From the NCBI GenBank assembly GCA_044228505.1, contig JBGAUT010000025.1, positions 1 to 64,000 on the forward strand: a DNA stretch of 64,000 nt. Reading direction: 5' to 3'. Shown here one piece after another: positions 42,415-49,537 of this stretch. How positions within the stretch are numbered: the stretch's first letter is position 1; every line of letters starts with the position of its first letter. The notes below the pieces were generated by a model, which saw nothing but the letters and a program-made list of their open reading frames with translations, did not search any database and had not been told where the DNA came from. Source of the DNA: JAEUKA01 sp044228505. Its GTDB lineage: Bacteria > Myxococcota_A > Polyangia > Palsa-1104 > JAEUJZ01. The position numbers and the translations under genes are program-made.

Positions 42415-44001
42415 GTGAAGCAGATCGAGGTGCCGGGGGGCACACCGCTGGAAGGACGTCGTCGCCTTACTAGGGCTCTGTTGGCGACGGGAATCGTTGG
42501 TGCGTTGCTGCTTGGGGGTCGCACTCTGCCAGTGCCATTCATGCAAGCAGCAATGCATAGAGGGGACGCTCCGAACAGTGCTTCGGAATGGAAGCTGCCG
42601 CTCGCCCAGAGCTGGCCTGCCGAGCGAGTCTGGAACGATCGTTTGGAAGAGGAGTACTCCGAGTTTGTGGCACGGCTCGGGCAGGCGGTGATGCTCCGGC
42701 GCTGTCGACGCTTTGATCTCTGTTTACGAGATCCATCAGCCAATACGGTTTTTGATGCAGCCACCGATCCCACGCTCGCTCTCGATGTCGACTGCGGAGA
42801 TCTTCCGTACGTTCTTCGTGGGTACTTTTCCTTTAAGAAACATCTTCCCTTCGCCTTTGTTTGTGATGTCCACGGTGTTGGCGATCACATTCGCTACATG
42901 GCGGATGTAGTCCCAGCCAAGAGTTGCAGCTGGCAGAACTACAAGACACCACATCAGGTGTTGCGTGGAATGAGCGACTCGGTCCATTCGGGCATGTTTC
43001 GGATGGCTCCGGCCGTGGAGGGCTCGGATTTCTATTCTGTGGCTGTGAACCGTCGCGCCATTCGACCCGGAACGGTATATTACGACCCCAATGGTCATGT
43101 TTTGACGGTCGCAGAGGTTCGTGCGGATGGGAGTGTATTTCTGATCGATGGTCATCCCGATGGCAGCCTGACCTGGAAGCGGTTTGGCGCGGCGTTCGCA
43201 CTGGGGGGACACAGTCAAGGTGGAGGGTTCAAGAACTTTCGTCCCCAGCGATTGGTGAACTCACAGGTGCAGCGCGATGCCAATCGTGAACTGCCATTAT
43301 TCGACGGAGAAACCCAATGGAACAAGAGCCTCTGGGCTGCCACTGGAAGGCCCGGAACATACTACACCTTCGTGCGGCAGAGCCTGGCTCTGGGAACGAC
43401 TCCCGATGCCGAAACGGATTTCCGGGAAGAGGTTCGGGCGTTCTGCCGTGATGTGAGCGAGCGTGTGGATTCGGTACAGGCTGCCATCACCGCAGGGCTG
43501 TCGGTACGTCCGCATCCAGGTGAACTGCCCAGCAACATCTATGGAACTACTGGCGAATGGGAAGACTTCGCCACTCCATCCCGAGATGCGCGACTCAGGG
43601 CCGCAGTGCGCGAGATCTATGAGTTGGTGTCCGCGATTCCCAAGGATGGATCTCAATTCCCAAGATTACGTACCGCTTGGCGAGAGGAATCCACCAAAGC
43701 AGAGTGCCGGTTTTCCTATCTAAACTCTCAGAGCAAGTCAGTGTCCTTCACGATCGACGACGTGCTCGAACGACTCTACACGCTGAGCTTCGACCCCTAT
43801 CACTGTCCAGAGTTACGCTGGGGTGCTCCGCCGAATTCACCTGAACTGGCGAGCTGCCCAAGTGACACGAAAAAGCAGGAGTGGTACGAAAAAGAGCAGA
43901 GACTCCGGAACCGGATCGATCGTGAATATGGGGCACCGACTCCTTTGACCAGTGGTCCGTTGACTCCGGCTCCGATCGACTTTCGTGCCTTGTTACAGTG
44001 A
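42415..44001 (+). CDS. Secreted papain/NlpC-like hydrolase candidate (paralogue 2, extended)
   Basis: This 528-residue paralogue of the divergent gene is read from a GTG at 42415. An N-terminal membrane/signal segment (ALLATGIVGALLLGG) is followed by the shared domain: EYSEFVARLGQAVMLRRCRR, VDCGDLPYVLRGYFSFKKHLPFAF, DSVHSGMF, TVYYDPNGHVLTVAEV, LIDGHPDGSL and QGGGFKNFRP. The proposed Cys, His and Asp positions are all kept. A further C-terminal region of about 200 residues is absent from paralogue 1 and contains four Cys (CRDVS, CRFSY, HCPEL, SCPSD), perhaps disulfide-bonded. Only 63 bases separate the two starts, so the pair likely arose by inverted duplication and shares a regulatory region. 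Confidence 0.68.
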   Translation: MKQIEVPGGTPLEGRRRLTRALLATGIVGALLLGGRTLPVPFMQAAMHRGDAPNSASEWKLPLAQSWPAERVWNDRLEEEYSEFVARLGQAVMLRRCRRFDLCLRDPSANTVFDAATDPTLALDVDCGDLPYVLRGYFSFKKHLPFAFVCDVHGVGDHIRYMADVVPAKSCSWQNYKTPHQVLRGMSDSVHSGMFRMAPAVEGSDFYSVAVNRRAIRPGTVYYDPNGHVLTVAEVRADGSVFLIDGHPDGSLTWKRFGAAFALGGHSQGGGFKNFRPQRLVNSQVQRDANRELPLFDGETQWNKSLWAATGRPGTYYTFVRQSLALGTTPDAETDFREEVRAFCRDVSERVDSVQAAITAGLSVRPHPGELPSNIYGTTGEWEDFATPSRDARLRAAVREIYELVSAIPKDGSQFPRLRTAWREESTKAECRFSYLNSQSKSVSFTIDDVLERLYTLSFDPYHCPELRWGAPPNSPELASCPSDTKKQEWYEKEQRLRNRIDREYGAPTPLTSGPLTPAPIDFRALLQ

Positions 44002-44188
44002 TCGAGTTGCTTGATTCTGTGAACGCCTAACAGCGCTTCGCTATTGAGCCGGCTGATGCGGCGTGTAGTCTGCGACAGAAATTCCGTACCAATGGTGTGA
44101 GATCTTCGCCTACTCGCTGATTCCCACGTACTTCCCACTTCATGACTGCGACTCCTGGTTGGCGATGGACAGCGGGCGCAGGATGTTC

Positions 44189-44196
44189 TGTCGCAT
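44189..44196 (+). repeat. Direct repeat TGTCGCAT, right copy
   Basis: Identical to 40193-40200; right breakpoint of the 4.0-kb insert. Confidence 0.7.
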
Positions 44197-44466
44197 AAGG
44201 GCGTGACCTGGAACAAGTACGAGGGAATGTCCGTGACGCTTCAACCGACCGTGGGAAATCTGACCGTGTCCGCGATAAACGGCGGTGGTTTCCAAACCAC
44301 TCCGGGGCTCACAGACTGGGGAAATACGTTTGATTCTGACTACTATCCTGCAGGCGCGACGAGCTTCCCAATGCAAGGTGCCACCTATCGGTCGATCTCC
44401 GGAGTCGTTTCCACACGCCACGGTGGCGAGATCATGCCGGTCCGCAACAAGGACTTTGTTCCGTAG
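44197..44466 (+). pseudogene. 3' part of the disrupted OB-fold-like lipoprotein
   Basis: The 89 codons start with KGVTWNKYEGM and end with STRHGGEIMPVRNKDFVP and a stop. This is a beta-rich piece with no start signal of its own; the frame upstream is open only from 44146. It follows in phase from TVFAQFVSH of the gene at 39589, and the copies of TGTCGCAT mark the join. It is probably not expressed as a useful protein. Confidence 0.7.
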
Positions 44467-44532
44467 TCCGATTTGAATCGCACTCCCTTCACCATTCCGC
44501 AGCGTCAGCTCAATCTTCTGTGGAATGGTTCT

Positions 44533-45525
44533 TCAGGGATGTTGCTTGGCCGTAGTCTGAACCGTCACTGCTGGGAGCGGTTGATGGATCCATAAAGGCT
44601 GCTTGCGGTCGTTATCAAAGACGATTACCAGTGATTTGCCATCCTGAGTCGGAGTGACTCCTTCCGGCTTCAGTCCAGGGAATCGACGCAGCAGTTGGAT
44701 TGTGCCATCGCGCTTGCGAAGCCACAGCGCTCCTCCTCCATCGGGTGGCATTTTCTTGGGGCTGTTGGCCAGAATCGCGAGCGAGCCATCTGGAAGGAAG
44801 CTCATGTCCGAAACTCCCTGGATGACCTTTCCTGCTGCGCTGTCTACTGACAGCGGTAGTTCTGCAAAGATCTGGATGCGGCCTGAAGGGAGTACTCCTT
44901 CCTGTAGTGCTGACAACACCTCCCGTACGCGAAGGATGTATGCTGCACCTGCCGCGTTTTGTGGAGACTTGAGTCCAATCAATAGCTCACCGTCGTGAAA
45001 CGCAAGTGCTTCGATGTCGACCGGACGTCCATCAATCACTCTGGATTCTGCAATCGCACTGGCGAGGTCCAAGGATCCCACTATCTTCAGCGCACGCCCT
45101 TCCAGTTTCAGTTGGTAGAGTCGTCTCCGCTTTGCCTTGTCATGACCCTTGCGATTGGCAGAGTGTGAGGTTGTCAGGAAATAGCTGCTAGCTGGGCCCT
45201 GACAGATGGCTTCTGCATCGTTTAGCGTATCGAGCCCCAGGATCGGAATCGGTGCCGGGTCGAACAATCCGTCTCGATTCATGGCGAATAGCCAGGGCGC
45301 GTGATTCGTCCCGCTCGCTTTGTTACCGGTGTCATCGCTGATGATGAGATATCTGGACAGCGCGGGACTCCACACGATTCCCGAAGGCTCTGGCATACTG
45401 GTGCGAGCAAGCAGTGCTTCGGGAACCGTCACAACAGTGGGTTCACTGCTCCAGGAACTCCTTGGCGCACAAACCAGTGTGAGTGCCAACACCAGCCATT
45501 TACCGATAGCTAACACGGAACGCAT
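44533..45525 (-). CDS. Secreted beta-propeller protein (DUF3616/phytase-esterase-like)
   Basis: This exported protein of 330 residues has a signal peptide (LAIGKWLVLALTLVCAPRSSWS). The body has propeller-like repeats: EPSGIVWSPALSRYLIISDD, NDAEAICQG, YFLTTSHSANRKGHDKAKRR, VDIEALAFHDGELLIGL, GVSDMSFLPDGSLAILANS and KPEGVTPTQDGKSLVIVFD. This alternation of EAI/EAL and G(L)I strands resembles DUF3616 and esterase-like-phytase propellers. It overlaps the HlyD-like gene by 26 bases and is the last gene of the CotH/TolC/VTC cluster, so it may handle phosphorylated material outside the cell (inference). Confidence 0.7.
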   Translation of the reverse strand: MRSVLAIGKWLVLALTLVCAPRSSWSSEPTVVTVPEALLARTSMPEPSGIVWSPALSRYLIISDDTGNKASGTNHAPWLFAMNRDGLFDPAPIPILGLDTLNDAEAICQGPASSYFLTTSHSANRKGHDKAKRRRLYQLKLEGRALKIVGSLDLASAIAESRVIDGRPVDIEALAFHDGELLIGLKSPQNAAGAAYILRVREVLSALQEGVLPSGRIQIFAELPLSVDSAAGKVIQGVSDMSFLPDGSLAILANSPKKMPPDGGGALWLRKRDGTIQLLRRFPGLKPEGVTPTQDGKSLVIVFDNDRKQPLWIHQPLPAVTVQTTAKQHP

Positions 45526-46549
45526 CTCCAGGCAGCAGTGGGACTGACTCGTCCAACTTAACCACGATTCGACGACCCCACATTGGTACTGAAGGAGTTG
45601 GACGTGCCCGTACCGGGACTTCTTCTACCATGGGGGCCAACTCGACAACATGGGCTCGGAGTGATGCCACGACGACTCCGACCTTACGCAGGTTCACCGC
45701 AGCGCCCTGTTGATAGTTTCGGATCTGCCGTTCAGGCACGTAGGCCACGATGTGTCCTGGGCGGCTGGTCACAATCGTGATCACCGGAGTTCCTGCGTTG
45801 AGCGCATCCCCTGGTCGTTGCAGAATCGCGCCAACTATCCCATCGACTGGAGCCCGCAACGTGAGTTCTCCCATTGCATACTCTAGTTCGGCCAGTTCTG
45901 CTTCACGAACAGAAACTGCGATTCGGAAGGGTCCAAGCCGCTCTTCCAGCCGTCGGTGTTGATCCGACTGCGGTCGAGGTCTGAGTCCCATCAACTCCAG
46001 CTCTCTAGTCGAAGCACGTGGCCGGGCAGACAGGTCCGCCGCAATCGATTTCTGTTGTCTGCGTGCCGTTTCCACTTCGCTAAGTCGTACGAGCTGTTTG
46101 GACTTGAGCGTAGCGAGTCGCTTGACAGACTGATCCACCTCCCGCAATTCTGCCCGCATTCGTTGCACATCTGCATGAGCGCGTACGGCTTGGATCTGAC
46201 CCCGCTGCAGCTGTGCATCCTGTTGATCTTGCTCTGCGACCAGCGTCGCCTTGGCTTGGGCAAGCTCTGCCTGGATTCGTTGACGGCGCAGGTCGAGCGG
46301 TCGCGTATCAAGCTGCGCGACGATCTCACCAGCCTTCACATACTGACCGAGTACGACGCGTACCTCTTTGAGGCGGCCGGCTTGCACAGGACCAACAGAG
46401 TGCAGTTGCTCCTCGACATAGCCGACTGTCGTGCCAGGGCCCATGGTCATTCCATGCGATAGCACCCAGAATCCAGCGGCAGACACTGCCACCAGGAGCC
46501 ATGCGGGAATCCGGCCAATCCCAGAGCGTATGGAGTCCTTAAGGCTCAA
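45500..46549 (-). CDS. HlyD-family periplasmic adaptor
   Basis: This 349-residue protein has one N-terminal membrane helix (WLLVAVSAAGFWVLSHG), the biotinyl-lipoyl-like half motif LHSVGPVQAGRLKEVRVVLGQYVKAGEIVAQLD, a long coiled-coil hairpin (about 85-200) and the second half motif LTLRAPVDGIVGAILQRPGDALNAGTP, then the barrel domain. Such adaptors join an inner-membrane pump to a TolC-type channel. The TolC-like gene is in the same cluster, but no pump ATPase is; DUF4956 is the only inner-membrane protein next to it. Overlaps both neighbours by 11 and 26 bases, so it is in an operon. Confidence 0.88.
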   Translation of the reverse strand: MSLKDSIRSGIGRIPAWLLVAVSAAGFWVLSHGMTMGPGTTVGYVEEQLHSVGPVQAGRLKEVRVVLGQYVKAGEIVAQLDTRPLDLRRQRIQAELAQAKATLVAEQDQQDAQLQRGQIQAVRAHADVQRMRAELREVDQSVKRLATLKSKQLVRLSEVETARRQQKSIAADLSARPRASTRELELMGLRPRPQSDQHRRLEERLGPFRIAVSVREAELAELEYAMGELTLRAPVDGIVGAILQRPGDALNAGTPVITIVTSRPGHIVAYVPERQIRNYQQGAAVNLRKVGVVVASLRAHVVELAPMVEEVPVRARPTPSVPMWGRRIVVKLDESVPLLPGDAFRVSYR

Positions 46550-47192
46550 TCGACGTATCCTGCATTAGCAGAGTCGCACCACTGACTCCGGTGATGGCTC
46601 CGATCGACTTGAGAATCTGTCCTTTTTCTGCGGCATCGCGAATCTTCAGGTGATAGGCGTGCTCCTGCGTTCCCCCTCCGAGATCGCGCATATTGATCAA
46701 TACAAAGCTCGGCGCAAACTTGGCCAAAACTTGGTTCACTGCGCGCTGTTCTTCGGGACCAGTCGGAACTTGCAGCCGCAGAACCGCATTGTAGAGACGT
46801 CGCGACCCAAACTCCGAAAAGGAAAGGTATGCCATTGCTCCGCAGAACACAGAGGTGCCCAAGATTGCGATCGTAAAAGCCAGGACTCCGCAAGCGACAC
46901 CAATGCTAAGTACTGCGAATGCAAACATTAGATCGCGAGTGTCTTTGAGTGTGGTGCGGAATCGGATCACGGTCAGTGCGCCAACCAGTCCGAGCCCGCG
47001 TGCAACATCATCCCCAATCGACAGCATGACGATCGCAGAGACCACGCCACCAATTGCCAGTGTGGTTGCAAAGCTTCGAACGTAGGACAGTCCGATGTAG
47101 GTGGCGACGTACACCCAAGACACCACCATTGATAGTGCAAATGATAGGAGTAGCGCCGCAAGCGTGAGATCCCAGCCGATGCGAGTCTCCAT
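46539..47192 (-). CDS. DUF4956 membrane protein
   Basis: This 217-residue integral membrane protein has about four to five hydrophobic helices in the first 130 residues (LTLAALLLSFALSMVVSWVYV, FATTLAIGGVVSAIVMLSI, MFAFAVLSIGVACGVLAFTIAI) and a cytosolic alpha/beta tail. The motif GLGLVGALTVIRFRTTLKDTRD identifies DUF4956. This family is commonly found with VTC-domain polyphosphate polymerases and CotH proteins, as here. ATG 47192 is chosen because GGAAGGA lies eight bases upstream and it starts just after the VTC stop; an ATG at 47213 would overlap VTC. Confidence 0.88.
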   Translation of the reverse strand: METRIGWDLTLAALLLSFALSMVVSWVYVATYIGLSYVRSFATTLAIGGVVSAIVMLSIGDDVARGLGLVGALTVIRFRTTLKDTRDLMFAFAVLSIGVACGVLAFTIAILGTSVFCGAMAYLSFSEFGSRRLYNAVLRLQVPTGPEEQRAVNQVLAKFAPSFVLINMRDLGGGTQEHAYHLKIRDAAEKGQILKSIGAITGVSGATLLMQDTSIEP

Positions 47193-47193
47193 C

Positions 47194-47997
47194 TTAGGCT
47201 TCCTTCCCGGCATGTGACGGTGGCCATTGAGCCAGATCGGGACCGATGAGACCGTCTCCTCCCATCGCCTCCAAGCTCATTGCCATCACATATTTAGAAC
47301 ACGCTGAGACAGAGAGCTTTAGTTTCTGAATGAGTTCACCCACCCACAGCGGCGCGATTCCTCGGAACTTGAGTTCGATGAGCGTCGCGGCCTCGGGCTG
47401 GTAGTTTCCTTGACCACACAGGTGAATCCACGCTTTCGGATCTCCGATCAACGTCGGTCCTCGGGCAGGTTGATAACAGATGTCGCGATCCAAAGTGAGC
47501 CGGACTCCGTCCTCGGGATCAACAGAAGTAAATGCCTCACGGCGACAAGAGATGATCACTTTGGGGGTGGCTCGATGCATTAGCATCAGATATAGGAAGT
47601 GCTCTAGAGTGCGCTGTTCGTCAGCAGATTTTAGGCGCAGCGTGGACGGAATTTCGCCATTCAGAAGTGCCGGAAGCGCCTCCATCGGCACCACGGCGCG
47701 GTCTTTGAACGTGACTCGTTTCACCTTGCGTTTGACTTCAAAAAAAGCGGGGCCCGACGGAGGTGATCCGTATGCACGGATCCGCAGCTTGCTTCGATCC
47801 GGTGCCTTTTGGGTGTGTAAGTCCAAGAAAGTGTTGTCATCGGAATCGAGATACAGGGAAGTATTTCGCTGACCACCGAGCGCCCAATCATCGCAGCGGA
47901 GATAGTCTTTGGTCAGCTCGTGCAGCTGCTGAACCACTGCTTCGGTGACCCAATACTTGAACTCGAATCGCTCAAAGGAGATCAGTTCCTTTTTCAT
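47194..47997 (-). CDS. VTC-domain polyphosphate polymerase-type protein
   Basis: This 267-residue cytosolic protein has a VTC domain over its whole length: FERFEFKYWVTEAVVQQL at the start, SLYLDSDD, KLRIRAYG, FFEVKRKVKRVTFKDRAVV (the basic tunnel residues), RVRLTLDRDI-like strand VRLTLDRDICYQ and LIELKFRG near the end with the metal-binding Glu. In yeast the domain builds polyphosphate from ATP; in bacteria its neighbours (CotH, DUF4956) suggest a linked phosphotransfer at the cell surface. The ATG overlaps the TolC-like stop by four bases (ATGA), which indicates coupling. Confidence 0.9.
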   Translation of the reverse strand: MKKELISFERFEFKYWVTEAVVQQLHELTKDYLRCDDWALGGQRNTSLYLDSDDNTFLDLHTQKAPDRSKLRIRAYGSPPSGPAFFEVKRKVKRVTFKDRAVVPMEALPALLNGEIPSTLRLKSADEQRTLEHFLYLMLMHRATPKVIISCRREAFTSVDPEDGVRLTLDRDICYQPARGPTLIGDPKAWIHLCGQGNYQPEAATLIELKFRGIAPLWVGELIQKLKLSVSACSKYVMAMSLEAMGGDGLIGPDLAQWPPSHAGKEA

Positions 47998-49292
47998 TTG
48001 ATGACCTCCTTCAATGGCATTCCTACTGCTGCCTCCAGTGCGAGCCAGGCTCTTCGATAGGCCAGACGTGCATCGCTGTATTCTCTTTGTCCCCGCAGTG
48101 CGCTCTCCTCGCTGCTGAGAAGCGCCACCAGATCGAGCTGTCCGCCTTTCAGCGCAAGCTCCATCAGTTGCTCATGCTCAGCCAAGATCGGTAGGACTTC
48201 GCGCTGGTAGCGGAGCAGAATGCTGCGACGGGTCGCAAGCTCTGCATACGCCGTATAGACCGTCTGCTTCAGTGTTTGAAACTGTGCTTGGGCGAGCGCT
48301 TGTTCCAGATCTAGCTCCGCAGTGGCAACACGAATCGGTCCACCGTTTAAGTTGAGTACGGGCAGCGGAAATTCAATTCCCACCAGTCCTTCATTGGGAT
48401 AGGTGGTGGAAGCAGTGGACCGATACCGTCCGCTTAGTTCAAACCACGGCCAGCGACGGGCTTTTTCGGCTCGAAGCGCTTGTTCTCGCTGCACGATGCG
48501 AGTCTGTGCAGCCTTCAGTGCGGGGCGTGCGGAAAGCGCCTGCTCTGCCAATCCGTCTGCATCTGGCAATGCACTTGGTTCTAGGTCCGTAGGAATGTGA
48601 CCGCTCACATCAAGTGGCGCAGCAGACAGCACTCCGAGTAGGGTGTGCAACTGGGACTGTGCCTCCGTTCGTTTGAGCGAGAGATCATCCAAATCACGCT
48701 GGGCATACAGCGTGGATAGTTGCATGAGGTTTAGATCGATTCGGGTCGCTCCCCCATGGTTCACGCGGGTCTGTAGTAACGCGCCCATGCGTTTGCGCAG
48801 TGCCAGCATCTGGTCGTAGATACGCGCTTGCTCGCGGAGCGCAAGTAGGGTCGAGTGGGCGATCCGTACCTGGGTTGCGATGGCCCACTCCTGCTCCGCA
48901 ATCTCGAACTGCACTTGTTCCAGATGAGCTCGCGCCAGCGATCGGTTTGCCGACCAAATGACTGGCTGCGGAGGTGCCCACTTGAGCGTGATTGCGAATC
49001 CCATCTGCGATCCGGTTTGAACGTGAACCAACTGAAACTGTGCGGTTGGATTGGTGATCGCCGTGGCACTCACAATCTGTCCTTCTGCAACGGCCCGCTG
49101 CTTTCGGAACGCACGCAGACTGGGATTCTGTTTGAGTGCCCGCAAGACTGCTTCGTCTTCGCTGATTCCCTCGCCTTGGGGCGCAGCAGGAGGAGTCACA
49201 GGAGCCAACTCTGGTTGGTCTGCTCCGGTTCGTGCTTCCACAGAGCCCGCGTACGCCAGACACAGCAGAGCAATGACAGTGATTAGCCGCAT
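47994..49292 (-). CDS. TolC-family outer-membrane channel
   Basis: This 432-residue protein has a signal peptide (MRLITVIALLCLAYAGSVEA), then the two tandem halves of an outer-membrane efflux protein: helix-rich EDEAVLRALKQNPSLRAFRK with the SATAITNPTAQF strand region, and the second repeat EQALSARPALKAAQTRIVQR. It looks closest to CzcC-like channels of metal or small-molecule export. With the HlyD-like adaptor it would form a path across the envelope. It is the first gene of the tight TolC-VTC-DUF4956-HlyD-propeller operon; a TATAAT box lies 77 bases upstream. Confidence 0.88.
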   Translation of the reverse strand: MRLITVIALLCLAYAGSVEARTGADQPELAPVTPPAAPQGEGISEDEAVLRALKQNPSLRAFRKQRAVAEGQIVSATAITNPTAQFQLVHVQTGSQMGFAITLKWAPPQPVIWSANRSLARAHLEQVQFEIAEQEWAIATQVRIAHSTLLALREQARIYDQMLALRKRMGALLQTRVNHGGATRIDLNLMQLSTLYAQRDLDDLSLKRTEAQSQLHTLLGVLSAAPLDVSGHIPTDLEPSALPDADGLAEQALSARPALKAAQTRIVQREQALRAEKARRWPWFELSGRYRSTASTTYPNEGLVGIEFPLPVLNLNGGPIRVATAELDLEQALAQAQFQTLKQTVYTAYAELATRRSILLRYQREVLPILAEHEQLMELALKGGQLDLVALLSSEESALRGQREYSDARLAYRRAWLALEAAVGMPLKEVIK

Positions 49293-49368
49293 GGCGCACC
49301 TAGCGACGCAATCCAGCCAAGGGATTCCCCACAGCCACCCTGGGCTGACGACTGAGACACAGCACTTA

Positions 49369-49374
49369 ATTATA
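49369..49374 (-). promoter_or_regulatory. TATAAT -10 box upstream of the TolC-like gene
   Basis: The minus strand reads TTGCTTG-TATAAT, an exact -10 consensus 77 bases before the start. No good -35 is seen 17 bases upstream, so activator help or an extended -10 is likely. Confidence 0.4.
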
Positions 49375-49537
49375 CAAGCAACAAATCAGTGACTTCCAGA
49401 GGGTTTCGCGATGTTTGTCGTCTGACAGCGCTCTGTCTGGCTGACCTACATTGTGACCCCAGGGCGAGCGCTGTTCATCCGTCTAAATAGAGACCTGCGC
49501 TGACCTGAATCCGTTGGTTGCGCGACGCTACATTAGG

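Larger units (their letters stand above)
40201..44196. mobile_element. 4.0-kb gene-splitting insertion of unknown type
   Basis: This block of 3996 bp divides one lipoprotein gene and is bounded by TGTCGCAT. Because its length is a multiple of three and the reading phase matches on both sides, removal restores QFVSH-KGVTWNKY. Cargo: a SIMPL-domain gene and two divergent paralogous secreted proteins. No transposase or terminal inverted repeat is visible. It is the second such event in 20 kb. Confidence 0.55.
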
